A DNA stretch of 64,000 nucleotides from Hetaerina americana (Eukaryota > Arthropoda > Insecta > Odonata > Calopterygidae). The notes beneath the pieces were generated by a model, which saw only the letters and a program-made list of their open reading frames with translations, had not been told where the DNA came from and did no database searches. The stretch lies in the NCBI GenBank assembly GCA_022747635.1, contig JAKTNV010000002.1, positions 111,343,369 through 111,407,368 on the forward strand, written 5' to 3'. Shown piece by piece: positions 31,545 to 41,837 of this stretch; position 1 is the first letter of the stretch, and every line of letters begins with the position of its first letter. A program made the translations under genes and the position numbers.

Positions 31545-31765
31545 TAGCTAACAAAAACACCGAGAAACACGTACAAATGGATCCTCAGACATACTATATT
31601 CCAAATTTTCGATGGCCAATCCACCTTCATCTAGGGAAAGAAAGAACTGGGATATAGAGAGTTTTCTTCTTTCCCTGGAGGAAAGTGGTTTGGCCACCGA
31701 AAATTTGCAATATGCCTGAGGGTCTATTTGAATGTGTTTCTCGATGCTTTTGCTGGTTATGGCTA
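31545..31765. mobile_element. Penelope-like foldback, hammerhead-like variant 2
   Basis: The left arm has ATATTCCAAATTTTCGATGG and the right arm GTTTGGCCACCGAAAATTTG, with matching outer sequences (CCTCAGACATA against TATGCCTGAGGG; GAGAAACACGTACAAATGGA against TTTGAATGTGTTTCTCGATG). The centre contains CTGGAGGAAAGTGG, the hammerhead-like box and the start of stem II. It is the most complete example of the variant-2 foldback. Confidence 0.55.
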
Positions 31766-32045
31766 TCTTGCTTCTCCGTTTAAATTACTATTCGCATCCG
31801 TGATACTTTCCTTCAAGATATTTATGTATATAAAGTAAGAGGTTTGGCGTAGATTGGAGGGGTGGTGATACAAATGGAAAATAAAGGAAAAAATATAATT
31901 GACGATAAATAATCAATAGCATTTAAAGAAATAAACATATAGATATTCGAAACAGAACCCTCTTCGGCGGCGACATAAATATATAAAAACATTGGTTCCA
32001 ATATTTAATTACAAAGAAATGACACTCGCATAGTATAATGTTTTT
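31766..32045. other. Unassigned AT-rich sequence
   Basis: No gene or repeat recognised. Confidence 0.3.
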
Positions 32046-32252
32046 TTAATGTGTAGGTGTTGGTGGGTTAACTCTTGGCTTTTTGGTAGAAGGGGTGGTG
32101 GCGGGCCTTAGAAGATGGCAGAATTTGCAGCGTGTACGGTTGCATGGAGACGGAGAAGAGACAGGGGTACCCGCAGGTGGTCTTGTCGACTTGAACATGT
32201 CTCGCAAGTTCCACGGGTTCGTATGCAAAAAGGAGGGACATTGTGGAAATAT
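32046..32252 (-). pseudogene. Penelope-like coding relic, linker fragment
   Basis: On the minus strand it reads NPWNLRDMFKSTRPPAGTP, then CNRTRCKFCHLLRPATT. This is the Penelope pattern NLRD.L...P, followed by a C..RCK.C motif, and it parallels the relic at 23.64 kb (ILRDMLEFTKPP, NRLRCKYY). Here both Cys of RCKFC survive. Only about 65 codons remain. The fragment abuts an (AT)n tract, like the terminal-repeat pieces. Confidence 0.6.
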
Positions 32253-32257
32253 ATTAT

Positions 32258-32263
32258 ATATAC

Positions 32264-32325
<62 letters not shown>
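32258..32325. repeat. (AT)n microsatellite
   Basis: AT tract at the 5' edge of the Penelope-like coding relic. Confidence 0.95.
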
Positions 32326-32329
<4 letters not shown>

Positions 32330-32331
<2 letters not shown>

Positions 32332-33525
32332 TTATTTTTTTATTTATTCAGAACTTTTCATCAAAGCATTTCCTTGAAGTGTGTATCCAGTAGAAGTTTA
32401 GAGGAAGTTTTCCCACGCTCGTTTGCCCGTAACTCGTTATTTTGAAAATATGTTAAACATGGGCTCTTTGGGACGATGCTGGAATATTTGGAATATATAT
32501 TGAAAATATTCCAAGATTACCGCTGTTTTTTTTAACCAATAATATTAACAGATTATTGTAATTTTGTCTCTCATGTGAAAAAATATTTATGCCTTATCAC
32601 GTTCTCTCGGAAAATACACTCCTACTTGATTAAATTTTCATATTTTCTCGCCTAGTGAAGAGAAAACTGATGGCGCCTGGCTCATTCACCCTGGCCTCCC
32701 ATCAATTGCGACAATTCAAACAAAATTTGGACTTGAATAAAAATGCCTAAATTCCCCCCCGGAACGTGCAGGAAGGTAATCACACTTGTATTGAATAAAT
32801 CTATGTGAACATGTACACGAGTTGTACAATACTTTATATATAATAATTTATGCATAGTATAATTTTTGAACGAAACAATTTCACAAGGTGACGCCAAGAA
32901 ACGTTTACCGTCACCATGTAACGCCTAAAAAAATGAACAAAATCAAACCCACGCATCAAAAAAAGCCTATTTATAACTTTCTTTGGTCCTAGCTTCCCGG
33001 CATCATGGTGAGCGATACACAACTGTCGTTATGACTACGCTAATGTTATGCGTTATTCGGACCAGGCGCAGAATGGGAGTTGATTACGTCTCATTGATCG
33101 GCAAGGACTGCTGAGGTGCTGGGTTTCCGATAACGTGGACTAAGCATTCGACGATGGCGTCATCATCGTTTGCCCCTCCTCAGGTTTCTCCTGCGACACT
33201 TTACGTGTAAAAAGAAGATCAGGAGGCGGACCGTTAAGTCTGTGATGGAAGCAGACGGAGAAAACCACGCCTTTGCGGCAAGCGCATGAAAAAAATGCCC
33301 GTGATCTTGGATTAATCTTCAAATACACCAGAATTACGCCAACTTTAGTGTTTGGTAATCTTTTGTATATACTCTATATTTGGATATAGGGAGATAGATT
33401 CCAGTTCAGATGGATACAAATACTCATTCTTTCCCCGAACAATCAGAAATCATAATAGTAAGAAACCGAAGTCACTTTAGAAATATTAAAAACATTGAAT
33501 TTACTAGTCGGAGCAAAGTTGTTAG
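32330..33525. other. Unassigned sequence
   Basis: No gene recognised. Short frames (32834-33022 and 33140-33328, minus) have no motif. Confidence 0.3.
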
Positions 33526-33529
33526 GTAT

Positions 33530-33760
33530 ACTTTCAGGTGCATGTGTATGTAAGATGTAGTTTGAGTGTTTGCATGTGTGTGGGGTGTAATTGTTCTTGC
33601 ATGAATGTATGCCATGTTTTTTTGTGAGTGTATGAATTTGTGGTTCTTGCATGCGGTTTTTTTCTTTTTTTTCTAAATTACGGGTGGTGTCCTAACACCC
33701 CCCGCCACACGCCATTGCGGCGGCTTGCCGGGTATTAAGTAGATGCAGATGTACTCCTTT
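33530..33760 (+). repeat. CR1/Jockey-like LINE 3' untranslated end
   Basis: About 230 bp shared with 43.46-43.69 kb: CAGGTGCATGTGTATGT, GCATGTGTGTGGGGTGTAA, GAATGTATGCCATG, a T-rich run, then CCCCCCGCCACACGCC/GGCGGCTTGC hairpin and GTAGATGCAGATG tail. Two copies cut at nearly the same upstream point suggest short 5'-truncated LINE insertions or a LINE-parasitic SINE. Confidence 0.65.
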
Positions 33761-34300
33761 CAAAACCTGGTGGACAAAAACTAATCGAAAGAATTTTTGT
33801 CGCAGAGAAAGGGAATACTTCGTACGATAATGACTGCGTTTCTTATCCAAGGATTTAAATACGCTCAGTAAAGTGCCCTTCCTGTAATGTACTCTAAGCC
33901 TCTGAAGGCAGCTGGCCGCGTAGTAACTTAAGATATCCTAGTAAGTTAATTTGACACCTGTAATACACGCTCAATCAAATTCTACTCCGATTGCGTCGTC
34001 ACATTTTGCACCAATTAATTACATGGGTGCCGTCCATGAGTTCGATTTATGCATAAACTGCTCAGATTAGTTGGCATTAATTGTTTTCATAAATTGGACT
34101 CCGATAGGCGCGAGCGTACTGCAGTTGGCTCCCAGAAACGGAAAGCGACGGTGCTGCAGTTGCTCCTCCCGGAAGCCGGTTCAATTGTTGTGGTGACCTC
34201 AGTCAGTAAACAAATGGATATGCGGAAACATTTGTCTCTGCTTACGATATCATCGGCGATTTTTTTTTATTTCTGAATGATGAGGATACTAGTATAGATT
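33761..34300. other. Unassigned sequence
   Basis: The 75-codon frame at 34049-34276 has no recognisable motif. Nothing else was seen. Confidence 0.3.
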
Positions 34301-34303
34301 TGA

Positions 34304-35190
34304 AAAATAGTTTTATTTAAGATATTGCTACAATGGCAAAACAATTCTTCAAAGTTCCTCCCTTGAACGTCGACACACTTTAGCCTGCGGTTTTCCCGCT
34401 ACTCGAAGGCTCCCTGGTAGGCGGATTCCCGGAGGTCATTTAAGAGTACGCGTGCAAGCTTCTATGACGGCACTTAGGGTCCCATGGTGGTGTCCTTTGA
34501 GGAAGGGAGGTTTCCACTTTTAGGAATAGGAAATAGTCTGCTGGTGCAAAGTCGGGACTGTAATGGGGTTGGGGAATCGTCGCGATGCCATTGCAGAAGG
34601 TCCTCACAAGCAGACACTTGACTCTGCTCTTGGTCGTCCGTCAAGACTCTCGGGACGAGTTCAGCCCAGATCTTTCCCATTGCCCAATTTTCAATGATAA
34701 TGGTGTGCACTGTCAATGGCTTATCAATGCCAAAATACGATCTGTGACCATGAGCACACGTATACCGAAACGGTCTGAATTCAGCACTTGACACGGACAC
34801 GTTGCTTCTTGTCGTCGGATCTTGACGTCCACGGCCGTCCAGCGCGGGGCTCGTCCTCTACACTTTCTCGTCAATCTTAGAAGAGCTTGTGCCACCGAAA
34901 AACTGCAGCTTGTGACATGCTTTCATCCTTGAACATTTGACAAATCATGCCGAGCGTCTCCGTGCCCCACTTTCCCAGTCCAACACAAATTCCGATGGCG
35001 TGCCGCTGTTCAATCGTTCGCTTCTTTTTGCGCTTGCACTCGACAAGAGTCCACTTAAAACACGATATAGCCTGAACGAACGTTCGCAGGCGATTGGCGT
35101 TTGTTGAAGGTCAGACTCCCCACCACCGAGCCTGTGCGCTGCGACGTACAGTCAAGTCAGGGAACAAAATATTTCCGATGCTTTTTATGC
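34304..35190 (-). mobile_element. Mariner family 1, longest copy
   Basis: This copy shows the structure of the family best. On the minus strand, 35030-34800 gives the first helix-turn-helix and linker (KRTIEQRHAIGICVGLGKWG, FRWHKLF, VEDEPRAGRP). 34800-34474 gives the end of the second (IIIENWAMGKIWAELVPRVL, then VSACEDLLQ), and near 34400 comes the C-terminal GAFE piece. The catalytic Asp residues are not present. The end ATTTCCGATGCTTTTTATGC near 35170 resembles the family terminus. Stops and shifts are frequent. Confidence 0.7.
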
Positions 35191-35194
35191 AAGC

Positions 35195-36885
35195 CTTGAA
35201 GCCTGAAGAATGATAGTAAACCGGAGGCCAAATCTGAAGGAAGCGCCACAAGAAGAAGAATAAAAGTCGGAGGGCAAAATTGATTGGGATAAACAGATGA
35301 ACGAAGTTGTTATTTGGAAGACGAGGTTTTGGAGGAATCTATGGAAGATTTAGTGATGCAAAACGTGAACGTTCACCATTATTTGCCGTACCAGTCCAGT
35401 CGAGTTCGAATTTTTTATGCCATATCGAATTCTGATATTGATAGCTGTTATCGAATGTAATTAGTCTATGAATTTAGGCCCCGCCTATCGTCAAAAGAGT
35501 AGGTACTTCCCTCTTTTCTCCCTTCCCCCATTCCCTGAACTCCCTATCCACCCTATCGAATTTTTCATTAATCCCTAATACATTTCAGCTACAGCTACTA
35601 CATTTCCTGACAAAAGATTATTAGTTATTTAAAATAGAATAGCAAAGATGGAAGAATTATTTTACGAAAAAGTTGTTATTTGGGCTGCTAAAGAAGGTTT
35701 AGTGGAGAAATGCGTTGCATATTTCCTTTTCCAGCATATCCCTATATGGAGCAGAAGCTGGTAAAACATGGTCCAAGTTTCCGCGCCACGTATCTTCCGA
35801 GGAAACCTAGTATACAATTCGTATGTGACTTGTCGGTCCTATTGTTATACGTTCGTTATGTATACACGTACATCACATAGGGAAGAATGGAGCCCGAGCT
35901 GACCTCTCTCTCCCTACGCGTCTCGCAACCATGCGTCCCTTGAGCAATATGGCTCGAATGAAAGTTGCCTGCGTGACGCATAAAATGTCGTTTCGAAAAA
36001 GATTGAAGGAAGAAAATTCTTCGTTTCTTTGAATGTTTTGTGATACGCAAAGTTTTACTTAATTTCAAAATTCCTCCATCAAGACTGAATTCTTGTCCTT
36101 ATTAATTTAACTCATTTCACAACTGCTGCGCGTCTTCCGAAACTGGAGCCTGTTGTCAAGGCGATTTTGGCCTTATTGATCGATGAGGTTGATTATTGTA
36201 GAAATTATGAACCATTCGTTTGAATATGGAACCAATTTCGGTTTCTCGTCAATTTTGAAAATCGTTAATTTAATTCCTTAGCTAAAAAATGGCGAAGGAG
36301 GTTGATCTATTTAAATCTAAGGGAACAGGCAAGTATAATTCCGTCTCCTCATGTCGTGGGACCCGCTGATACCGAGCATTTCTGTGAATGGCATTGTAGT
36401 AATTGGTCAGGTCCCGATGAGGAATTCGTTCACTGAAATCGATATTTGGTTGACCCTAAACAAATTAATGGAATTGCCATCGCAGAGCTACCCATGACTC
36501 CTCTCACGGGTAAGATAATGGACTCAGTTAACCTCTCCCTTCTCCGTTGAATCTTGATAATTTCTCGGATAAAAGGAAATCAATGGGAAGTCACCATCAC
36601 AAAGTTTAACAAAATTTAACTGAAGGAAATCTCTAAATAACTACGGTCGACCCCACGCTGATTTCGCGTTAACCTTCACACACAAGCAAATCCTTCACTG
36701 TTTTTTGGTCACATTCTCATATGCAAAAATGCATTTCATTAAAACTATCAATAATGAGACTTCATTTCAGTATCGCGTTGATTTTCCATCAGTATTTCCA
36801 ATAATCCGTCCAATGGGCGGGCGCCCATTGTCATAATATACGCATTGGATAACTTACCAATCTGCTCTTCAAATTTTTCGAGGTA
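35195..36885. other. Unassigned sequence (1.7 kb)
   Basis: No recognised gene, repeat or tRNA. The only frame over 65 codons (35856-36068, minus) lacks motifs. This is one of the longest stretches free of visible mobile elements. Confidence 0.3.
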
Positions 36886-36887
36886 CA

Positions 36888-37797
36888 AGGTCTGTTCCAA
36901 AAGTAGCCGGACTTATTTTTACTCGGATAGACGGACGGACGGGCGGCGGTTTCTCAGACTGAGTTCAAGGAAGTGGAGTCTCAGGAAAAGCCGGAGGCCG
37001 GTAGCAGTTGGCTCCCACCTTTGGCGGAGTGCGGATCGTTCGTTTGCGAAACCTCTCTAGCTTGAACTTGTCACGGGCCGTCAAGAACCGGTTATTGGAA
37101 CAGCGTGATTATTCGTGAAACTGAGCAAAACCGGGAAAGAGACTCATTACATGCTCAAGGCAGCTTATGGTGATAACGTAAAAGATACATCGTGTGTTTT
37201 TAAGTGTGACAAGTTGTTTCGGGAGGATGGAGAAGATTTTGAAGACGCCGAACGTTCAGGACGCACTCCAACCTCATAAGGTTACGAAATTCATGCAAGA
37301 GTGGAGACCTTGTTGGGCAGGGATCGCAGATAAAGCGTTCGCATGGTTTCTGATAAACTTGACATCCATTAAAGTGATGTGCATCGACTTGTGAGCGAAA
37401 ACATGGACATGAGAAAGGTATGTGGCGGGAGTTAAGTGCCTCGAGTGCTCTCGGGCGAACAAAAGGAAACTCGCACGCGGATCTGCCAAGGGCTTCTCGA
37501 CTATGTGAGTGGAGATTCAAATTTTTTAGATGTGCCCGACCAGACTTCTTCCTGTTCCCCCGCCTCAAATCGAGGCGGAGCAGTATGAAGGCCATGAAGG
37601 CGGAGAATATGAAGGAGGAGGCTCAGCAGCATTCCCGGCGCCGCCTTCCATAAGGCGCACGAGGCGCGGGAAACTCGCTCGCAGCGGTGCTTGGACGCAC
37701 AACGGTGCTCTTTGGAAGACTTTTGAGTGAATGCATCAATTCTGACAATGCATTATTTTCAATCGACTCAAGTCCGACTACTTTTGGCTTAGACTTT
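36888..37797 (+). mobile_element. Mariner family 5 deletion derivative
   Basis: The ends are AAGGTCTGTTCCAAAAGTAG and the inverted form ACTACTTTTGGCTTAGACTT. The interior, read in broken frames on the plus strand, has LKAAYGDNVKDTSCVFK and DAERSGRTPTS (first helix-turn-helix and linker), then SENMDMRKVCG, VPRVLSGEQKETRTRICQGL and a fragment with LDVPDQTSS, then the C-terminal region at about 37620-37740. The catalytic region is reduced. A different family from the others, judged by its termini. Confidence 0.7.
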
Positions 37798-37807
37798 GTA
37801 TGTAGCT

Positions 37808-38215
37808 GAATTCAACGTGAAGCAAGACGCTTCCAGGAAGAACAGCCCCGCTGCAATGAGTGCCTCCAACCCCTGACAATAAAACATATCCTGACAGAAT
37901 GTAGAACATACCAAAGGACCAGAGACATGTTTAATATAAGGGGAGACTTAAGTTATATTTTAGGGGATGACTCTGGGTTCATAAATCGAGTCTTAAATTT
38001 TTTAAGGGCAACTGGTTTAATGAGGCAGCTATAGTTTTGGATCTCATAATTTTAATGCCTTTTTGATTTTAACATTTATTTATTTATTTATATATTTAAT
38101 CGTATTTATTCCTAATTAAAAAGGAATTTTAGTTTTAATTTTAATGAGTGGTGCAAAATGACCTTAGCTGTCGACGCACCCTAAAACTCTCAAAACTACT
38201 ACTAGTTTATGAATG
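37808..38215 (+). pseudogene. LINE 3' end (Cys/His motif and 3' UTR)
   Basis: The frame near 37815-38035 reads EEQPRCNECLQPLTIKHILT, then ECRTYQRTRDMFNI and ends VLNFLRATGLMRQL. The C..C....T..H.L.EC pattern is the C-terminal Cys/His motif of I/Jockey/R1-type LINE polyproteins. A 3' UTR follows with TTTATTTATTTATTTATATA and ATGACCTTAGCTGTCGACGC, a motif of a kind often seen at LINE 3' ends. Strong 5' truncation. Confidence 0.7.
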
Positions 38216-38410
38216 GGGCAGGTGCAGTCAAAAAGAACTCATTCGATCTCCAAGTATGCGAGTCCACCACGATGAGGGGAATCCGATTGTCGAATGGGCC
38301 AATGAAAAGGGAATCCAACTTTCTTTCTCACCTTTCGAGGCCGCGACAGTATGGATCTGTCACCGAATATTTAAGAAACCACACGGGTGGCCGTGAGACA
38401 ATGCCAATTT
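38216..38410. other. Unassigned sequence
   Basis: Start of a 260-codon plus-strand frame (38209-38991) that runs straight through the perfect inverted repeat. The composition and the palindrome make it an unlikely gene. Confidence 0.25.
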
Positions 38411-38540
38411 TGGCAGTGAATTCTTCTCGGGATTTCATCCGGGTAATCTCCTCCATCTCCATCGCATCGCTGCCCAGCGATGGCAGCGATGGAGATGGAG
38501 GAGATTACCCGGATGAAATCCCGAGAAGAATTCACTGCCA
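38411..38540. repeat. Perfect 55-bp inverted repeat with 20-bp spacer
   Basis: The left arm 38411-38465 and right arm 38486-38540 are exact reverse complements. They begin TGGCAGTGAATTCTTCTCGG and end in the matching CTGCCA. The spacer itself has a near-palindrome (ATCGCTGCCCAGCGAT). The right arm continues into an open frame with EEITRMKSREEFTAIIRRE, so one arm may be coding and the other a copy of it. It is not related to the Penelope-type foldbacks. Confidence 0.9.
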
Positions 38541-39180
38541 TCATCCGCCGGGAGAAATTGAAGTCCTACAATGCCAATTTTTATGCATTCCGGTCCAGCA
38601 CGCCCGTTCGCACGTGCCCCTAGCGGATTGCGGATGCACCGCTGGGTCTCCACACGCGAAGCCGGAGTGCGCTAACGAGGGAATACTATGCCGCGCTAAT
38701 AGAGAATCTAGCCTACCCTTTCGGATCTGGGACGGACGACCCCTGGTCCCCACAGATACCCTCTTTTGCCCCTCTCCCCCGCCCTATCTCATCTCCCCCG
38801 AAGCTTCTGACTCGGTGCGCCTTTCATGGATTAGTTGCCGGCTCGTTCCAGTGTCCTCCAGAAATACCTCTTCTGTTCTTCATCTCCTCTCGAGAGATTC
38901 CCGCTCCGGAAATGTCGAGGGTCTTCGAGAGACTCGTAAAAGAAACTGTTCTTTTTTTAGAATATCGAGATTTCCCGTCAGAGACCGTTGACATCGATAG
39001 GCAGTCTTCCCGGTATTTGTCCTTATTTTTGGTGACTTTACCCATTCGTCGTGTTGGAAGAGAATAATATCCCAGCCGTCTTATTTTATTATCGAAGTAG
39101 GTCGTAGTACGTCGCAACTGATATATAATTATATTGCAAATCGGCGTATATTCCTCAATTTGGTGGCTGTGATCAAAGCA
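38541..39180. other. Unassigned sequence, open frame without Met
   Basis: To the right of the palindrome one plus-strand frame stays open from about 38630 to 39060 and reads RVFERLVKETVLFLEYRDFP near 38920-38980. It has no Met near its start and no family I recognise. It might be a host exon or a decayed element. Confidence 0.25.
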
Positions 39181-39182
39181 TA

Positions 39183-39275
39183 TTATATATATATACCTGT
39201 ATATATATACCTGTATATATATACCTGTATATATATACCTGTATATATATACCTGTATATATATATATACATTCA
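39183..39275. repeat. 14-bp tandem repeat, (ATATATATACCTGT)n
   Basis: About five to six consecutive units of CTGTATATATATAC, a higher-order derivative of the AT microsatellite. Confidence 0.9.
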
Positions 39276-39568
39276 GAAACAAAATCCCGCCAAACGGCGA
39301 ACAGATACTCATTTGCATAGAAACAGGTATAAGGAAAAGGGATGGGAACACACATAAAGGGAATAGGATAGGAACACGCACGTTTCCTGGATAGCTCAAG
39401 TGGTCTTAGCCTCCACCCGGCAAGTGGAAAGATCCGGAGTTCAAGTCCCGGTCTAGAAAATATTTTTCCACTCGTGATCTGCCTGATTCCGCCTTCCCCA
39501 GTTCTCCTGTGTTTGTCCTTAATGTGTGTTCCTATCCCTTTTCCTTACATCTGTTTCGAAGTAAATGA

Positions 39569-39570
<2 letters not shown>
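39270..39570. repeat. Inverted pair of SINE A pieces, second instance
   Basis: 39270-39370 is a minus-strand 3' part (ATCCCGCCAAACGGCGAA and the GGAAAAGGGATGGGAACAC block). 39387-39570 is a plus-strand copy with ATAGCTCAAGTGGTCTTAGC, a B-box AGTTCAAGTCCCGG and the family body. AT tracts lie on both sides. Confidence 0.75.
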
Positions 39571-39632
<62 letters not shown>

Positions 39633-39645
39633 TTATATATATAAC
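39571..39645. repeat. (AT)n microsatellite
   Basis: AT tract between SINE A and a truncated SINE B. Confidence 0.95.
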
Positions 39646-39815
39646 CACAAACACAGTGATCAACCCGAAGGTCGGCTTAGTAGGTGATGGTAGAGTTAAC
39701 CCATTACTAAGCCCGACATCATTTGCAATTCACACATCAGGGTAGGGGGGCCAGTTCCTTTCCCTGTGCCGGTTATGGCTTCCCAGGAAGATCTGGTACC
39801 CGAAAAATCATATAT
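39646..39815 (-). repeat. SINE family B, truncated copy 3
   Basis: The body from CAACCCGAAGGTCGGCTTAG to GGTACCCGAAAAATCATAT is present. The tRNA head expected to the right is missing and is replaced by a pyrimidine-rich stretch (39816-39890). Confidence 0.8.
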
Positions 39816-39892
39816 GCCTCCCGTTCTCCCCTTCTCCTGGCCCCCTTCCCTTTCTCTCGCACCCCTCACCTCAACAACTCCAGCAGTCATTA

Positions 39893-40034
39893 CTTCTATA
39901 TCTTCAGAGGAAGACGGATTGTTTCCGTCGAAATATCAAGAAATAACGTGTGAGTGTTCTTCTTTTTTTGTGTTTCTATATTGTGTGTTACTGTGTATTG
40001 TACTATTCGGCACTTCTGTGTTACGTCTACGAAA

Positions 40035-40037
<3 letters not shown>
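39893..40037 (+). mobile_element. Penelope-like terminal unit, single
   Basis: It reads TTCAGAGGAAGACGG, ATTGTTTCCGTCGAAATATC, AACGTGTGAGTGTTCTTC and on to CACTTCTGTGTTACGTCTAC and (AT)n. The hammerhead-like box reads CAGAGGA, stem II is intact. Same junction with the AT tract as at 22.98 kb. Confidence 0.55.
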
Positions 40038-40125
<88 letters not shown>

Positions 40126-40317
40126 ATTTTATATGTATACATCTATGTGTATAAATTTTGCGAAAAGAACACAAAACTATAAAAAAATAAAACGTAGAAG
40201 AAAACTCACATTTCACTGTCCTTATGCGTGTTCTCTATTTATATTTTTGTACTGTGCCGTGCCGTCCGAATGTTTTACTGCTCTCGTGAGAGCTTTTGCA
40301 TTATCTAGAAGATCCAT

Positions 40318-40361
<44 letters not shown>
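40038..40361. repeat. (AT)n microsatellites with a short spacer
   Basis: AT tracts at 40038-40115 and 40319-40361. The spacer has AAAGAACACAAAACTATAAA and ends GAAAACTCACATTTCACTG, weakly like the Penelope-type constant block in inverse orientation. Confidence 0.85.
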
Positions 40362-40363
<2 letters not shown>

Positions 40364-41030
40364 AACACACACACACGTATTACTCTTCGGCACACAGCCT
40401 TCTGAATGGACATATCGAAAAATGCATTAAACAGAGATCAGGATCAAGTAGATCTACGGCCGGGAGAAATATTGCAAGGGGGCGGGGGGTTGACTTTCTC
40501 TCCCCTTTTCTCACATCAGAAATTGCTTTCAATCGATCAGTGGGCCTGCCGGCGAATTTGATCCCGGACTTCGCATACCCCGTCTGCTTCTTCGTCTGAT
40601 AGCAATTTTCATTGGAAGCAAAAAATGGCGAGCAAGGCCTAGGTGCTGCTCATTTCTCTTTACGTGCGTGCATGAATTGACAATATCTCTCCATTTTTTA
40701 GATTCCCCTAATACCTACTATTACTTCTATTCTATAAATATTTTATTTATACTCAGTGTACTTTGAGAGAGGTACGAAATATTCTTGGGCTTCTCAGCGA
40801 AAGCCGTAGTAGAAACCCTTGAGGAATTTCTCATTTTTGTGGAAGTTTATTTTCCTTGTCATTACTCCATTGTGGTCCATTTTGACAATTCCATCTGTTG
40901 CGCCAGACATTTACCGTTTTATAAATAACTACAATTTACCATACTTAAAAATTCTCCACATTTCGATGAAAATACACCGCAATATACGATGAAGCCATTG
41001 AGGAATTTCCTTCGATTACTCGCAATATAA
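40362..41030. other. Unassigned sequence
   Basis: A CA run follows the AT tract; otherwise no gene or repeat was recognised. Confidence 0.3.
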
Positions 41031-41221
41031 TGAGTTTTGCGTCAAACAACGAGTTACTTCGGCGGCTTCCTCAAGAAGTGCGCTCATTCTGGGAAGGATT
41101 TGAGCCCAAAAATGTCTTCATTGATGACTTATTCGTGCAGTTTATGTCTTTGCGACGTGATTTCCATTGTGAACTCTTTTGCGGAAAGAGACGCAATCAA
41201 AGTGAAACCTCTTTATGTTAG
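41031..41221 (+). pseudogene. Possible decayed C2H2 zinc-finger fragment
   Basis: Two overlapping plus-strand frames carry complementary pieces: KKCAHSGKDLSPKMSSLM in one and RRDFHCELFCGKRRNQSETS in the other. Together they resemble finger repeats of the form C..CGK.F....L..H and FHCE.CGKRFNQSE. A one-base shift and loss of His residues would explain the split. The similarity is by eye and short. Confidence 0.35.
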
Positions 41222-41652
41222 GTTTCTTTTTGCACTTTATTGAAAACGTTAACATTTCCTCATTTCACGAGTTTCACAATGCTTTGTCAGGACCGATATT
41301 CGGGGCATGAACAAGAATTATAATTAGTGCTGGTTAAGCTGTTCAGACCCCAGTTGAACCCTCAGAAGAGTTCAATTCCCGTACAGGTAAATAGTTTAAT
41401 ATTTTCACTAAATGGTCTCTTTTTAAGTACTCGAGAACATTGATAATGTTAGTATGATTCAAATTAAGAATATAATTTATTTTGTATCCTTGACATTACT
41501 AAAAGTATTTTTAAGTGAGGAATTAATGGCTACGTTGTAGCAGTGATCAACAATTTCGCTGCGCATAGTCTTGCCTTAGAGGAAGGATTATCCGAAGAAA
41601 ATTATACTTAGTAAATAAAATTGTCTGAGGCGTCACTTTGTGGAAGCGATTC

Positions 41653-41812
41653 ATATCGGAAAAGAAAGAAATACTTGGTTGTTCCACATATATTTTATTA
41701 ACACGACCTAGGTTTCGACTTACGCACCTGATGATGACTTTGTAAGTCGAAACCTAGGTCGTGTTAATAAAATATATGTGGAACAACCAAGTATTTCTTT
41801 CTTTTCCGATAT
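41653..41812 (+). mobile_element. Penelope-type foldback, perfect 71-bp arms
   Basis: The left arm 41653-41723 and right arm 41742-41812 are exact reverse complements around an 18-bp spacer. The right arm plus spacer carry the best hammerhead-like motif of the window (listed separately). Decayed relatives with the same box and downstream sequence lie at 10.24 and 11.99 kb. Confidence 0.8.
41724..41764 (+). ncRNA. Candidate hammerhead ribozyme (minimal, short stem III)
   Basis: In order: GCAC (stem I 5' strand, 41724-41727), box CTGATGA (41728-41734), one extra T, stem II GACTT/AAGTC closed by TGT (41736-41748), GAA (41749-41751), stem III ACC/GGT around TA (41752-41759), C at 41760 as the predicted cut position, and GTGT (41761-41764) pairing with GCAC. 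All invariant core positions are present. The T between box and stem II is a departure from the canonical form. The stem III region ACCTAGGT is self-complementary, as expected for hammerheads thought to work as dimers. Minimal hammerheads of this type are known from Penelope-like terminal repeats. Confidence 0.55.
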
Positions 41813-41837
41813 ACTTAGTAGTACATTAGTATATACA

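Noticed and set aside
38209..38991. 260-codon ORF as a host gene
   Set aside because: It passes through a perfect 55-bp palindrome and encodes both arms, and no domain is recognisable.
41330..41395. tRNA-like element (GAGTTCAATTCCCGT)
   Set aside because: A B-box-like stretch but no convincing A box or second copy.
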